NCBI GenBank assembly: GCA_023525715.1
Contig: CM042011.1
Coordinates: 63,500,354 to 63,564,353 of the forward strand
Reading direction: 5' to 3'
Length of the DNA: 64,000 nucleotides
From: Cichorium intybus
Lineage: Eukaryota; Streptophyta; Magnoliopsida; Asterales; Asteraceae
In this document: one piece after another, positions 28,168 through 38,985 of the stretch
Position numbering within the stretch: position 1 is the first letter of the stretch
Layout of the letters: the number at the start of each line of letters is the position of its first letter
The notes under the pieces: generated by a model
The model's database searches: none
Seen by the model: the letters and a program-made list of their open reading frames with translations, nothing else
What the model was told of the DNA's origin: nothing
Made by a program: the position numbers and the translations under genes

Positions 28168-28356
28168 TTAGTTGTTCATTGAGTCATGGTTTGGAGTCCT
28201 AACCTCGTATCTTTTTTTATCACATGGTCACAAGTGCTTCATGATTCGTGTTTTGGTGGCGGCGTATTGATTACATGTATTGTCATTTTTGCAAAACATA
28301 TTTGAGACACTTTATGTGGATAATTTCTAGGGTTTCTTTGTCCCGACTATTTTGCT

Positions 28357-28743
28357 TGTAATACCGTAATTTTAATTTATGGTAAAGTTAGTTTAATTTT
28401 TTTATATAAACGAGATTAGATGAGTTAAAACACGAGTTAAAATGTTTAGAAACCCATCTATGAGAAGTAGGATGTTAAAAAGGGTAAAAGAGATAAACCG
28501 GGTCGAGTTAATGCCTTAGAATTTCATTGAAATGGAAACGAATCAAACCCGGGGCGGGTTTTAAAACCCGGGTCGTGTGATATTAAAAACCCGGACCGGG
28601 TTTCGGAAACCGGGTCGGGTTCCGTCAAAGAGCAAAAGAATGGGCCAAACGTCAAGCCGGGTCGTGCTGTCGAGCCAGGGCGTGCTGCGGGTCGGGCCCG
28701 GGTCGGGCTGTCGAACCCGGGTCGGGTTTTGTGCCGACCCCAC
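28357..28743 (+). mobile_element. LTR C, left part (interrupted by element A)
   Basis: Begins TGTAATACCGTAA, an LTR-like 5' end, and continues to the insertion point of element A. The right part resumes at 37245 after the CCCAC duplication. The left boundary is inferred. Confidence 0.6.
28545..28738. repeat. CCGGGTCGGG-rich simple repeat
   Basis: About fifteen CGGGTCGGGT/AACCCGGG words in under 200 bases, strongly GC-rich and lying directly beside the insertion point of element A. Confidence 0.85.
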
Positions 28744-30261
28744 TGTAACGCCAAGATATGTTTTATTATATAATTATAATAAAAGGGCAAAATGGTCATT
28801 TTACCTTGGAAGGGTAAATTGGTCTTTTGGACAGAAAAGTATTTGGTTTGAAATAATATTTTGAGTTTTGGACTTAAAATATTATAAAAACTGATTTTGG
28901 TCATTTTACCGCAAAAGGGTATTTTGGTCATTTGACAAGTGAAGGACCAATTCTGAAAATATTGTTGGTGTGGCAAAAATGTAAGAAATGAAAGTTTTAT
29001 TGTAATAAAACTTGGTTATTGTGGTCAAAGTTCAAGAAAATGAACTTAGGGACCAAATTGTAAAAATTTGTGATATATATAGAGAGAGTTGACTCTCTTT
29101 GACTGGCCATTGTGTGCAGCTACGGGAGAAGATTTCTCTGCACAAATTCTGCAATACTTAGAGAAATCTTGAAGAATTGAAGATTGGAATTGGAACTATG
29201 GCTTGGAATTGATGATTCCTAAGCTTGAAAGGTTAGTTCTTCAAGTTCTAGCTTGTTATTTCTTGATGAGTTTTGTAGCAACTCAAAACTGCATTTGCAG
29301 TGATGATTATGTTGTTAAGTTGATGTAATACTTCCATTAAGTCATGCTAATAAGGACTTAACTAAAGAAAATGGAAGTAGATTGCTATTAGTGATGAATT
29401 TGAAGTTTTGGGGTTTTGGGACTAAGAACCCTAATTCTTCATTTTGATTGATTTAGTTGTTTTGAATGGTTGAAAACCTTGTTAGAGTATAAGGTTTTAG
29501 CCTAGAAACAAACCCCAATCGATTAAGGACTGGATTAAGGACTTAATGGTCCAAAACTGCTTGCTACAGTGCATAAATCGCGACTGTCCAGGGGGTCTGC
29601 CCAGGCGCAGGGCGCAGTGCGCCCAGGATCAGGGCGGGGTGCGCCCAGGCGCAGTGCGCCTGATACCTGGCGCAGTGCGCCTCCAAGCAGGGGCCAGGCA
29701 GGGGACTTCCGACTAGCTAACTTTCGTTTGGCTTGTCCGTTTTAGCTCAAATTTGGACCATAGGCTCGTTATGGTCTGAAAAGTTTGGGAAAATATTTAA
29801 GTTGAGTTTTCGACCCCTCGGGGGCACTGTAGATCGATTCGAATGCCTCGATGAATAGTAAAATTCATAAAAAGTTAGTAAACGGAAAGTTTATTAACTA
29901 GGCATTGTTTGTAATGATATTGTATTGAACTCTAGTGTATTAGAGTCAATTGGAATGGTTATTAACCTATTATCATTTAGTATATAAATGGATAAATAGG
30001 TATGGGACAAAATGGTTGTGGTGCACGTAAAGGCAAGAAACAACCGAGGTTTAACGCAGCTAGTATCCAGGTGAGTAATCTCACTTATACCACATATGAT
30101 ATGTGTTGATTGGACTGTTACAGGTTGAAACAGGTTTGGGGGACGGAAATGATAATCTAAAGTTATGGTAAAAAGGCAATACCGGATAAGCCGTGAGTCA
30201 ATGAAATGACAAGAACGGAGCCGTGATCCACAAATGTTTATGAAATGAAATGTCATTAAAT

Positions 30262-30993
30262 GGTGCGGCCACTTGTGGCTATGATTTCTGGATTTTATAT
30301 CCAACTGGTGCGGCCTATATTGCTATGATTTTTGGATGCTATATCCAACCGGTGCGGCCTTCGGGCTATGACTCCGATACGGCCTTCGGGCTATGATTGT
30401 GGTGCGGCCTTCGGGCTATGACTCTGGTGCGGCCTTCGGGCTATGACTCCAATGCGGCCTTCGGGCTATGATTGTGGTGCGGCCTTCGGGCTATGACTCC
30501 GGTGCGGCCTTCGGGCTATGACTCCGATGCGGCCTTCGGGCTATGATTGTGGTGCGGCCTTCGGGCTATGACTCCGGTGCGGCCTTCAGGCTATGACTCC
30601 GATGCGGCCTTCGGGTTATGATTGTGGGGCGGCCTTCGGGCTATGATATTGTTACAGGTACATGGTGCGGCCTTATGGCTATGAAATCGGGTTATTTAAC
30701 CCAGCTGGTGCGGCCTTCGGGCTATGATTTATATATTGATAATGTTTTGGTGCAGCTTATATAGCTATGACACAGGGTGCGGCTTGAATAGCCAGGATAT
30801 ACAGTGCGGTCCGATGTGACTAAGAAATATGGGACAGAAATGGTTATATATATGATTATATGTGCAAATAACTGACGTGGCTGATAATTGCAGGTTATCA
30901 TGTTTTAGTCTGTAAGGCTATAAATTAGGATGTGAAATCCTAAGAGATAATTGGTCAGCCAGTAAGGCTAGGAGTTTGGATTCGATATCCAGA
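30262..30993 (+). repeat. Hairpin-module array in LTR A
   Basis: Twelve 25-bp units at 30351-30650 share the core GGCCTTCGGGCT, i.e. a stem GGCC/GGCT closing a UUCG tetraloop in RNA. They are ordered in a 75-bp three-unit super-repeat. Around them lie two-hairpin modules of about 40-46 bases: stem 1 GGCCAC/GTGGCT (30267), GGCC/GGCT (30669), AGTC/GGCT (30907), AGCC/GGCT (30957); stem 2 TGGAT/ATCCA (30289, 30333, 30977), GGGTTA/TAACCC (30689), TTAGGAT/ATCCTAA (30925). Present again at 36186-36917 in the 3' LTR. Confidence 0.85.
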
Positions 30994-31046
30994 CAGTTAT
31001 ATAATTGTATTTTGATACATGTTATTTGCAGATACGATTACTCACT

Positions 31047-31060
31047 GAGCTTTATAGCTC
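31047..31060 (+). promoter_or_regulatory. ACTCAC-associated hairpin, LTR A
   Basis: GAGCT-TTAT-AGCTC directly after ACTCACT, about 260 bases before the LTR end. The same arrangement occurs in the other LTRs (1472, 36971, 38712, 40851, 47455). Role unknown; location suits a 3'-processing, dimerisation or packaging element. Confidence 0.6.
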
Positions 31061-31323
31061 ACGATGTTTGTTACAGTCCCTGCAGGTTAGCATGATACTG
31101 ATAGGGGACAAGATAGAGTCCGTGACTTTGAAGTGAGACTCATAGATGCTGTCAGTAGCAGCCCGACTTTAAAGGAGTTATGGTATTTTATACTCTCCTT
31201 GATACACTTGTACCCGTTTTTATAAAAATATACCCCTTTGTTATGGTTTTATGTATTGAAACTTGTATTTTTAATGAAAAATTTTTAAGGAGTGTTTTGT
31301 TTTAAAAGCCGGGTGTTACAAGT

Positions 31324-31336
31324 TGGTATCAGAGCC
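31324..31336 (+). other. Primer binding site of element A
   Basis: TGGTATCAGAGCC, complementary to the 3' end of initiator tRNA-Met, three bases after the 5' LTR. Confidence 0.9.
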
Positions 31337-34300
31337 GTGGTTTAAGTGAACTAGGTGTCTATAGAGTAGATTCCTGGACTTAAACCCTGAGATAATAGAC
31401 ATGATGCATAGTTAGGTGTATATAGTTGTTATTATACATATATAACCTAACTGTTGCTAACTTCTGACGTATAAGAAGTATGAACTGTGAATCTTCTTGG
31501 GAGACATTTAGGGCGCGAAGCTCTAGGAAATGGATCAACCCTTTCTCAAGACTCCGTTGTACGAGGAGCAAAAGGGGACAAAAATCAGAAAAATTCACAT
31601 GACAAGCAGTAGTAGCTGTAGTGGTCAGAAAAAGAAATCGGTTGCTCACCTTGGTTGATATTCAAGGTGAAAGAACAGTAGTTGAGATTACAAGAAAAGC
31701 AGAAAATATTTGTAGACTTCTCAGAAGAAGTTAAACGAATTAGGTCTAACCTTGAAGGGAAGAGACCAGAATGAAAAGATGATGTGACATAAGAAGTGCA
31801 GGAAAAGCACTCAGAAAATTGTAGAGTTGAGACTCTACCGTTGAAGTGCTGAAATTGCAGAAAATGGGAGCATATTGCTCGAGTTGTTGGATGGGACGGA
31901 AGTGGTTCCAGCGTGGAACTATAGATCACTTCCTTATGAAATACTCACATGCTAGATGTGGAGTAACGGGTGATGAACCCAGGAAAGAAAGAAGAAATGA
32001 ATGGTCAAAAAGGACCAGTGGTACCTTGAGCATTCCAGCAGATTGTGGAAGAAGCTCATGAGGAGACTGATATGATCTCCGATATAATTGTTCAACATAT
32101 AACTCGTGTATGTTATATTTGATCCATAAAGCTATGCTTGGGATCGATGACTTGATGTCTTGTTGGAATATTTCATCAACGATTTTAGATGAAATTTTGG
32201 AAGCAGCTATAGTAGATAGCAAGAATGTTCTAGATATTGAACGCCTGGAAGGTAGTTTGCCTAGGATTTACGGGACCATTTTCCCTATAAATCTGAAGCC
32301 GATGACTACCAGTGAATTTGAAACAATCGTGTGTATGATTTGGTTAGCAATGAATTATGCTACCATGAATTGTAGAAATACGAACAGTATGGTTCTTAAA
32401 ACAGAAATGAAATGGATGGAAATCCATAATAAATGACCGTTGTTGAGAATACCGGTTATTTTCATTGCTTAAACTCGGAAAAGAGTTAGTAAAAGAATGA
32501 TGTTGTAAATGGCATACGTGGTATTGGCCAAGTTAAATCAAGTAGTGATAGTAGTGTACTACTTTAAATAAATCCTCGGATGTTTCTTTTGAAAAGAACT
32601 TCCAAGATTTCTGCCAGATAGGCGAGAAAAGTTTATGATTAAACTGATTTTGGGAGCCGTTGTTGGTATACAGGCTCTATATTGATTAGCATCTGTAGAG
32701 ATGACAGAGTTGGAAGACAACTAGAAGAAACTTAGAATTGGGGTCTCTTATGGCCGTATGTGTCATCGTATGGAGCCCTATCTTGTTTGAAAAGAAGAAA
32801 GACAAGTTAATGCATATTGTGCATTGACTAATGGGAATCTGATATTCTCGAAACCAGATCGAAAATGAGGTACAGTTGTACCAGACATTGGAGTAAATTC
32901 ACTGATTTAAGTGATTTGTAAAATTCTCCAAGTATGAAAATTTGGCTAAAAGAAGATTTATATTCTTTGGGCATGTAAATAATGCCAGAGATGATAAAGT
33001 AGATCCAGTGTAAAGGATGATGTGATAAAACAGAAACCGCCTTGGAATCTGACTGAAATTAGTAGTCTCCTTGGATTTGCGGGTTAATTTAGGAGAGTTG
33101 TAGAAAACTGCTCCTTGACAGTTGTTCAGTTGACTAAGGTTAACTAAGAAAAGTATAAAGTCTGAGTGGTAGAAAGACCACAGGCATCTTGTAAAGGTTT
33201 GGAATAAACCTTGTGTGAGACTCTGACATTAGCATTGATGCTAAGCGGATGGATTGGATCATCGAAATGCATCCAGTTGTGACGGTAGATGCATGATGTT
33301 GCTGTAGCAACTATAATTTTGGCATTGAAGCTTTGGAAACACTATCGATATAGTGTAAAGCTTACTGTTATAAGGATCATAAGAGTTTGAAATGCTTAAT
33401 TGATCAAAAAGTAGTTGAATATGAGATAGCAAAGATAGATGGGTTACTTAGAGATTTCAGGTATGAAATCATGTACCATCTCGAAAAGGGCAGATGTGGC
33501 TATAGATGCTTTGAATTAGAAAGAGTATCTTTTGAAAGATACAACCACATGCGTGAGTGTGACGAATTGATTACCTGAGTTGATTCGGGTAGCATAGAAA
33601 GATGTATGCACGTTTGAAAATGGGAATAATAAATAAATGATTGAATATTAGCAGAAGCTAGTTGGGAAATCACAGCGATTTAAACCCTTGGTGGTTGTGA
33701 ATGTTGATTCCAAAGCAAAGGGAAACATGAAAATCATCTTGAAAAGATGTATTTTGTACTAGATATGCAGTGTACCCGGAGCAATACCAGACTGGATAGG
33801 TCGATAAAACTTATGTGTTGGTGGCCGGGATAGAAGAAAGGTATTGAAAGAGGTATGAAAAGTATTTGACTTGTACGCTAAGTAAAGTCAAACCGTTAGA
33901 AACATGTGAAGAAATTGACTCGTTGTTGGTCCCAGAAAAGAAATGGGACAACATTGTTATAGATTTTGCAATAAAGTCTCTGCAAGTACCGTATATTGGT
34001 GAATAAAGTGACCTGATGATGCAGGTTTCAGAGGACGTGTTTGAAGATTTGCACAGAAGACCCTAGTAGAAGATGAGGAAATTGTCTATATTGGATAGAA
34101 ATTGTAAGAAATAGCAGCCTACATGCTAGTAGTTTGATGATTCACATGAAGAATGGTATAGAATACCGTGATATCTTTTGATTTTTGAAATGAAGATATG
34201 GCAAAGAAGTGGGCTAGATCCTAGATTCTTGCACAAACTGGAGAAAAGACTTGCTGAGTACGAACGAATTTGAAGAATGGTTAAGAAATTGTAAGAGTGT

Positions 34301-34650
34301 TATATGAATCACCGAATAAAAACCTTTGAAATTCCAAGTAAAGGAATATGGTTGTATGAAAGTAATCCTTTGAAAAGGTTAAAATTTTGTTTGGGACGAC
34401 AAGAAAGAAATTGTGTAGTGATAATTTCCAATAAATCCCTTATGACAAGATGAAGATATATAAGTAGATAAGGTACCGGGACAACCGGAGGAATGATATG
34501 CAAATTGTGATGTAATCACGAGATAAGAAAATGAGTATGGTTAAGTGCTTAGGCAATACCATATAAAATCCGAGATGATGCGGAAGACCGAAAGCTAGTC
34601 GAGGGAGACATACCCTCAACTCCTTGTATGATTTCGGGGACGAAATCTTT
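31337..34650 (+). pseudogene. Degenerate Ty3/Gypsy gag-pol of element A
   Basis: Domains stand in Ty3/Gypsy order but are cut by many stops and frameshifts. Gag zinc knuckle near 31843-31885 (C-X2-C-X4-H, with a stop inside and the last Cys lost). Protease end at 32266-32430 (text GTIFPINLKPMTTSEFETI, family G-IFPVNL-PM---EFDV--GMDWL). Reverse transcriptase from about 32570, with a WSPILFEKKK stretch near 32780 for the usual WGAPVLFVKKKDG, and FFGHVNNARD near 32960 for FLGHVVS-EGI. RNase H and integrase debris follow to about 34300 (KVKPLE near 33888). There is no open frame longer than about 100 codons, so no functional product. Confidence 0.75.
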
Positions 34651-34652
34651 TG

Positions 34653-34664
34653 AAGGAGGGGAGA
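34653..34664 (+). other. Polypurine tract of element A
   Basis: AAGGAGGGGAGA four bases before the 3' LTR start, the plus-strand primer site. Confidence 0.85.
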
Positions 34665-34667
34665 TTT

Positions 34668-37244
34668 TGTAACGCCAAGATATGTTTTATTATATAATTA
34701 TAATAAAAGGGCAAAATGGTCATTTTACCTTGGAAGGGTAAATTGGTCTTTTGGACAGAAAAGTATTTGGTTTGAAATAATATTTTGAGTTTTGGACTTA
34801 AAATGTTATAAAAACTGATTTTGGTCATTTTACCGCAAAAGGGTATTTTGGTCATTTGACAAGTGAAGGACCAATTCTGAAAATATTGTTGGTGTGGCAA
34901 AAATGTAAGAAATGAAAGTTTTATTGTAATAAAACTTGGTTATTGTGGTCAAAGTTCAAGAAAATGAACTTAGGGACCAAATTGTAAAAATTTGTGATAT
35001 ATATAGAGAGAGTTGACTCTCTTTGACTGGCCATTGTGTGCAGCTACGGGAGAAGATTTCTCTGCACAAATTCTGCAATACTTAGAGAAATCTTGAAGAA
35101 TTGAAGATTGGAATTGGAACTATGGCTTGGAATTGATAATTCCTAAGCTTGAAAGGTTAGTTCTTCAAGTTCTAGCTTGTTATTTCTTGATGAGTTTTGT
35201 AGCAACTCAAAACTGCATTTGCAGTGATGATTATGTTGTTAAGTTGATGTAATACTTCCATTAAGTCATGCTAATAAGGACTTAACTAAAGAAAATGGAA
35301 GTAGATTGCTATTAGTGATGAATTTGAAGTTTTGGGGTTTTGGGACTAAGAACCCTAATTCTTCATTTTGATTGATTTAGTTGTTTTGAATGGTTGAAAA
35401 CCTTGTTAGAGTATAAGGTTTTAACCTAGAAACAAACCCCAATCGATTAAGGACTGGATTAAGGACTTAATGGTCCAAAACTGCTTGCTACAGTGCATAA
35501 ATCGCGACTGTCCAGGGGGTCTGCCCAGGCGCAGGGCGCAGTGCGCCCAGGATCAGGGCGGGGTGCACCCAGGCGCAGTGCGCCTGATACCTGGCGCAGT
35601 GCGCCTCCAAGCAGGGGCCAGGCAGGGGACTTCCGACTAGCTAACTTTCGTTTGGCTTGTCCGTTTTAGCTCAAATTTGGACCATAGGCTCGTTATGGTC
35701 TGAAAAGTTTGGGAAAATATTTAAGTTGAGTTTTCGACCCCTCGGGGGCACTGTAGATCGATTCGAATGCCTCGGTGAATAGTAAAATTCATAAAAAGTT
35801 AGTAAACGGAAAGTTTATTAACTAGGCATTGTTTGTAATGATATTGTATTGAACTCTAGTGTATTAGAGTCAATTGGAATGGTTATTAACCTATTATCAT
35901 TTAGTATATAAATGGATAAATAGGTATGGGACAAAATGGTTGTGGTGCACGTAAAGGCAAGAAACAACCGAGGTTTAACGCAGCTAGTATCCAGGTGAGT
36001 AATCTCACTTATACCACATATGATATGTGTTGATTGGACTGTTACAGGTTGAAACAGGTTTGGGGGACGGAAATGATAATCTAAAGTTATGGTAAAAAGG
36101 CAATACCGGATAAGCCGTGAGTCAATGAAATGACAAGAACGGAGCCGTGAGCCACAAATGTTTATGAAATGAAATGTCATTAAATGGTGCGGCCACTTGT
36201 GGCTATGATTTCTGGATTTTATATCCAACTGGTGCGGCCTATATTGCTATGATTTTTGGATGCTATATCCAACCGGTGCGGCCTTCGGGCTATGACTCCG
36301 ATACGGCCTTCGGGCTATGATTGTGGTGCGGCCTTCGGGCTATGACTCCGGTGCGGCCTTCGGGCTATGACTCCGATGCGGCCTTCGGGCTATGATTGTG
36401 GTGCGGCCTTCGGGCTATGACTCCGGTGCGGCCTTCGGGCTATGACTCCGATGCGGCCTTCGGGCTATGATTGTGGTGCGGCCTTCGGGCTATGACTCCG
36501 GTGCGGCCTTCGGGCTATGACTCCGATGCGGCCTTCGGGTTATGATTGTGGGGCGGCCTTCGGGCTATGATATTGTTACAGGTACATGGTGCGGCCTTAT
36601 GGCTATGAAATCGGGTTATTTAACCCAGCTGGTGCGGCCTTCGGGCTATGATTTATATATTGATAATGTTTTGGTGCAGCTTATATAGCTATGACACAGG
36701 GTGCGGCTTGAATAGCCAGGATATACGGTGCGGTCCGATGTGACTAAGAAATATGGGACAGAAATGGTTATATATATGATTATATGTGCAAATAACTGAC
36801 GTGGCTGATAATTGCAGGTTATCATGTTTTAGTCTGTAAGGCTATAAATTAGGATGTGAAATCCTAAGAGATAATTGGTCAGCCAGTAAGGCTAGGAGTT
36901 TGGATTCGATATCCAGACAGTTATATAATTGTATTTTGATACATGTTATTTGCAGATACGATTACTCACTGAGCTTTATAGCTCACGATGTTTGTTACAG
37001 TCCCTGCAGGTTAGCATGATACTGATAGGGGACAAGATAGAGTCCGTGACTTTGAAGTGAGACTCATAGATGCTGTCAGTAGCAGCCCGGCTTTAAAGGA
37101 GTTATGGTATTTTATACTCTCCTTGATACACTTGTACCCGTTTTTATAAAAATATACCCCTTTGTTATGGTTTTATGTATTGAAACTTGTATTTTTAATG
37201 AAAAATTTTTAAGGAGTGTTTTGTTTTAAAAGCCGGGTGTTACA
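34668..37244 (+). repeat. 3' LTR of element A
   Basis: 2577 bp, same length as the 5' LTR. Hairpin array at 36186-36917, the 25-bp units at 36275-36574. One GGCGCAGTGCGCC-type arm is mutated (GTGCACCC near 35563). Confidence 0.95.
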
Positions 37245-38985
37245 CCCACCCATTTATATTCGCGATTTTTCCTCATTTGGTCATTCTCTCTCGATCAAAA
37301 ACGCATATAAAACCCTAGAAACGTTCCCTCTTCGTTCTTGAACCAAATTGGAAGGCCAAATCGCGTTGGATTGAAGTGATTTTTGATATTTAGCTTATTG
37401 AAGGTAAGGTGTTCACTTTTATCCCTTTTGAAAGATTGATTTTGGTCAATTGAGTTGGGTTTCGAGTTGTGGTAGAGAACCACCTAAGAATGGTTGGAAT
37501 TTGAACATATACACTTGTTTAGATGTGTTGAATGTTTCCAATTCCGAGTTTTAATCGTTATGACCAAGCTTTGAGCTTGAAGGGTTGAAAAACAACATAT
37601 TCACCTTTGTTTGGTGTAAATATGTTCATGTAGGTGTTAGGAGAACTTGAAGGATCGTTGGAGCTTTTGTGATTCTAGCTTTAATCGTATAAATCTTCAA
37701 ACAGGTGAGTGATTTCTTCGGTTTGGGTTTTTGAAACCCTAACTTTGATTTCGTGATTTCGTTATATATTGTTATATATGTTGATAGTAGATTGTTAGTG
37801 GATGCCTCTAGAGTTATTGGTGAGAGTATTGTTGAGTTTCTACGGTTGAATGAGTAGAACCGCGGAATTGGGGATTTCAGTAAATATTAAGTTGATATTT
37901 ACCGTTTATACTCCTTTTTCCTCTTTTGATTTATACATCTTTGAAATAGATGTTATTGAGATGATTGTGTATGTTGGAGAATTGACTTAGACTATGGTGC
38001 TATAACCAAGTCTAGCGAACAGGAGCCCGGTACGCGAAATTTGGGATTTCCACATACTGAGCCAATATAAGGTGAGTAACTATAATTCATTCTTATGATT
38101 GAATTGTGAATTAACAGGTTGCTATTGATTTTTAATTGGTTGAGATAACCAAATTTACAAATTGAGAAATAAGAGTTATATCTTGTAGTATGTAATATAT
38201 ATGTTATACATATATGTGTTTTATTTTGATATTGCGGTAGTTATATTTAGAGAGGTTCTGTTATCTGTGGATAACAAGAGATGAGTTATAATCTATATTG
38301 AGTATAAAAGTAGACTACATGTTAGAATGAGTGAGTTAAAGAATCTTCGAATTTGATTACTATAATCATGATGGTTGTTCTAATTGAATATAAGAGTAGA
38401 GTATATGATGTAAAGGTTGAGTTAAAGAGCCTTTGAGTCAAATTGTTATAGTTTTGAGAATTGCATATTATGTATTGCTAATTGTGAAAATGAGTACTGT
38501 TGAGAATGTGATTGAGTTTACAAGCAGTACTAGTTACGGTACTTATTGATGAGTTGATGTATACTAATAAATACCTGGCATTGTAAGCAAAGGTGAATTG
38601 CAGGTTTCAGCTAAAAGAATGAGGTGCTTACTTGCTAATGAGAATAGCAAGAGAGGACAATGGGAATATTCATGGAGAAACATATGTGGATTATATTGGA
38701 GATTACTCACTAAGCTTTATAAGCTTACACTTGAGTGTTTTGTTGTTTTGCAGGTATCTGTAGCAGTGATAGGGAAGGCATGTGATAAAGAGAGATGGAC
38801 AATTTTAGAGCATGTCCTTTAGTTGAATTAGATTATTTGTAATGCCTGGTAAATTTGTAAGGACCTTTTATGTAAATATTCATGCTGATAACATCTTGAT
38901 CCTTAGTTTGAGTACAAGTATACCCAATTGGATGTATAATTGTTGAAATTTTTTTTGGGTGTACTTCGTATGAGAAACTGGGTGT
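37245..38985 (+). mobile_element. LTR C, right part
   Basis: Continues LTR C after element A. It has the ACTCAC box followed by a perfect hairpin AAGCTT-TAT-AAGCTT (38712-38726). It ends GAAACTGGGTGTTAT, one or two bases short of the expected TTACA, and runs straight into the truncated LTR of element B. No primer binding site, so solo LTR or remnant. Confidence 0.7.

Larger units (their letters stand above)
28744..31320 (+). repeat. 5' LTR of element A
   Basis: 2577 bp. Contains three GGCGCAGTGCGCC palindromes (29610-29624, 29646-29662, 29669-29681), the hairpin array (30262-30993) and the ACTCAC hairpin (31047-31060). Confidence 0.95.
28744..37244 (+). mobile_element. Element A: 8.5-kb Ty3/Gypsy-type LTR retrotransposon, coding region dead
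   Basis: Two 2577-bp LTRs (28744-31320 and 34668-37244) begin TGTAACGCC and end GGGTGTTACA. A perfect 5-bp target duplication CCCAC flanks the element (28739-28743 and 37245-37249). A primer binding site (31324) and a polypurine tract (34653-34664) stand in the right places. By eye only about eleven substitutions separate the LTRs, so the insertion is recent. The 3.3-kb interior carries collinear but broken gag-pol. It sits inside LTR C. Confidence 0.95.

Noticed and set aside
28524..28976. Minus-strand frame of 150 codons with RPGFDS and ARPAARPGS text
   Set aside because: Translation of the CGGGTCGGG simple repeat running into LTR A.
29894..30304. Minus-strand frame of 136 codons, repeated at 35818-36228
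   Set aside because: Identical frames occur in both LTRs of element A, antisense to the hairpin modules; no known LTR protein and no codon signal.
30351..30650. CRISPR-like array (25-bp regular repeats)
   Set aside because: Units are contiguous without unique spacers, occur in both LTRs, and the DNA is plant nuclear.
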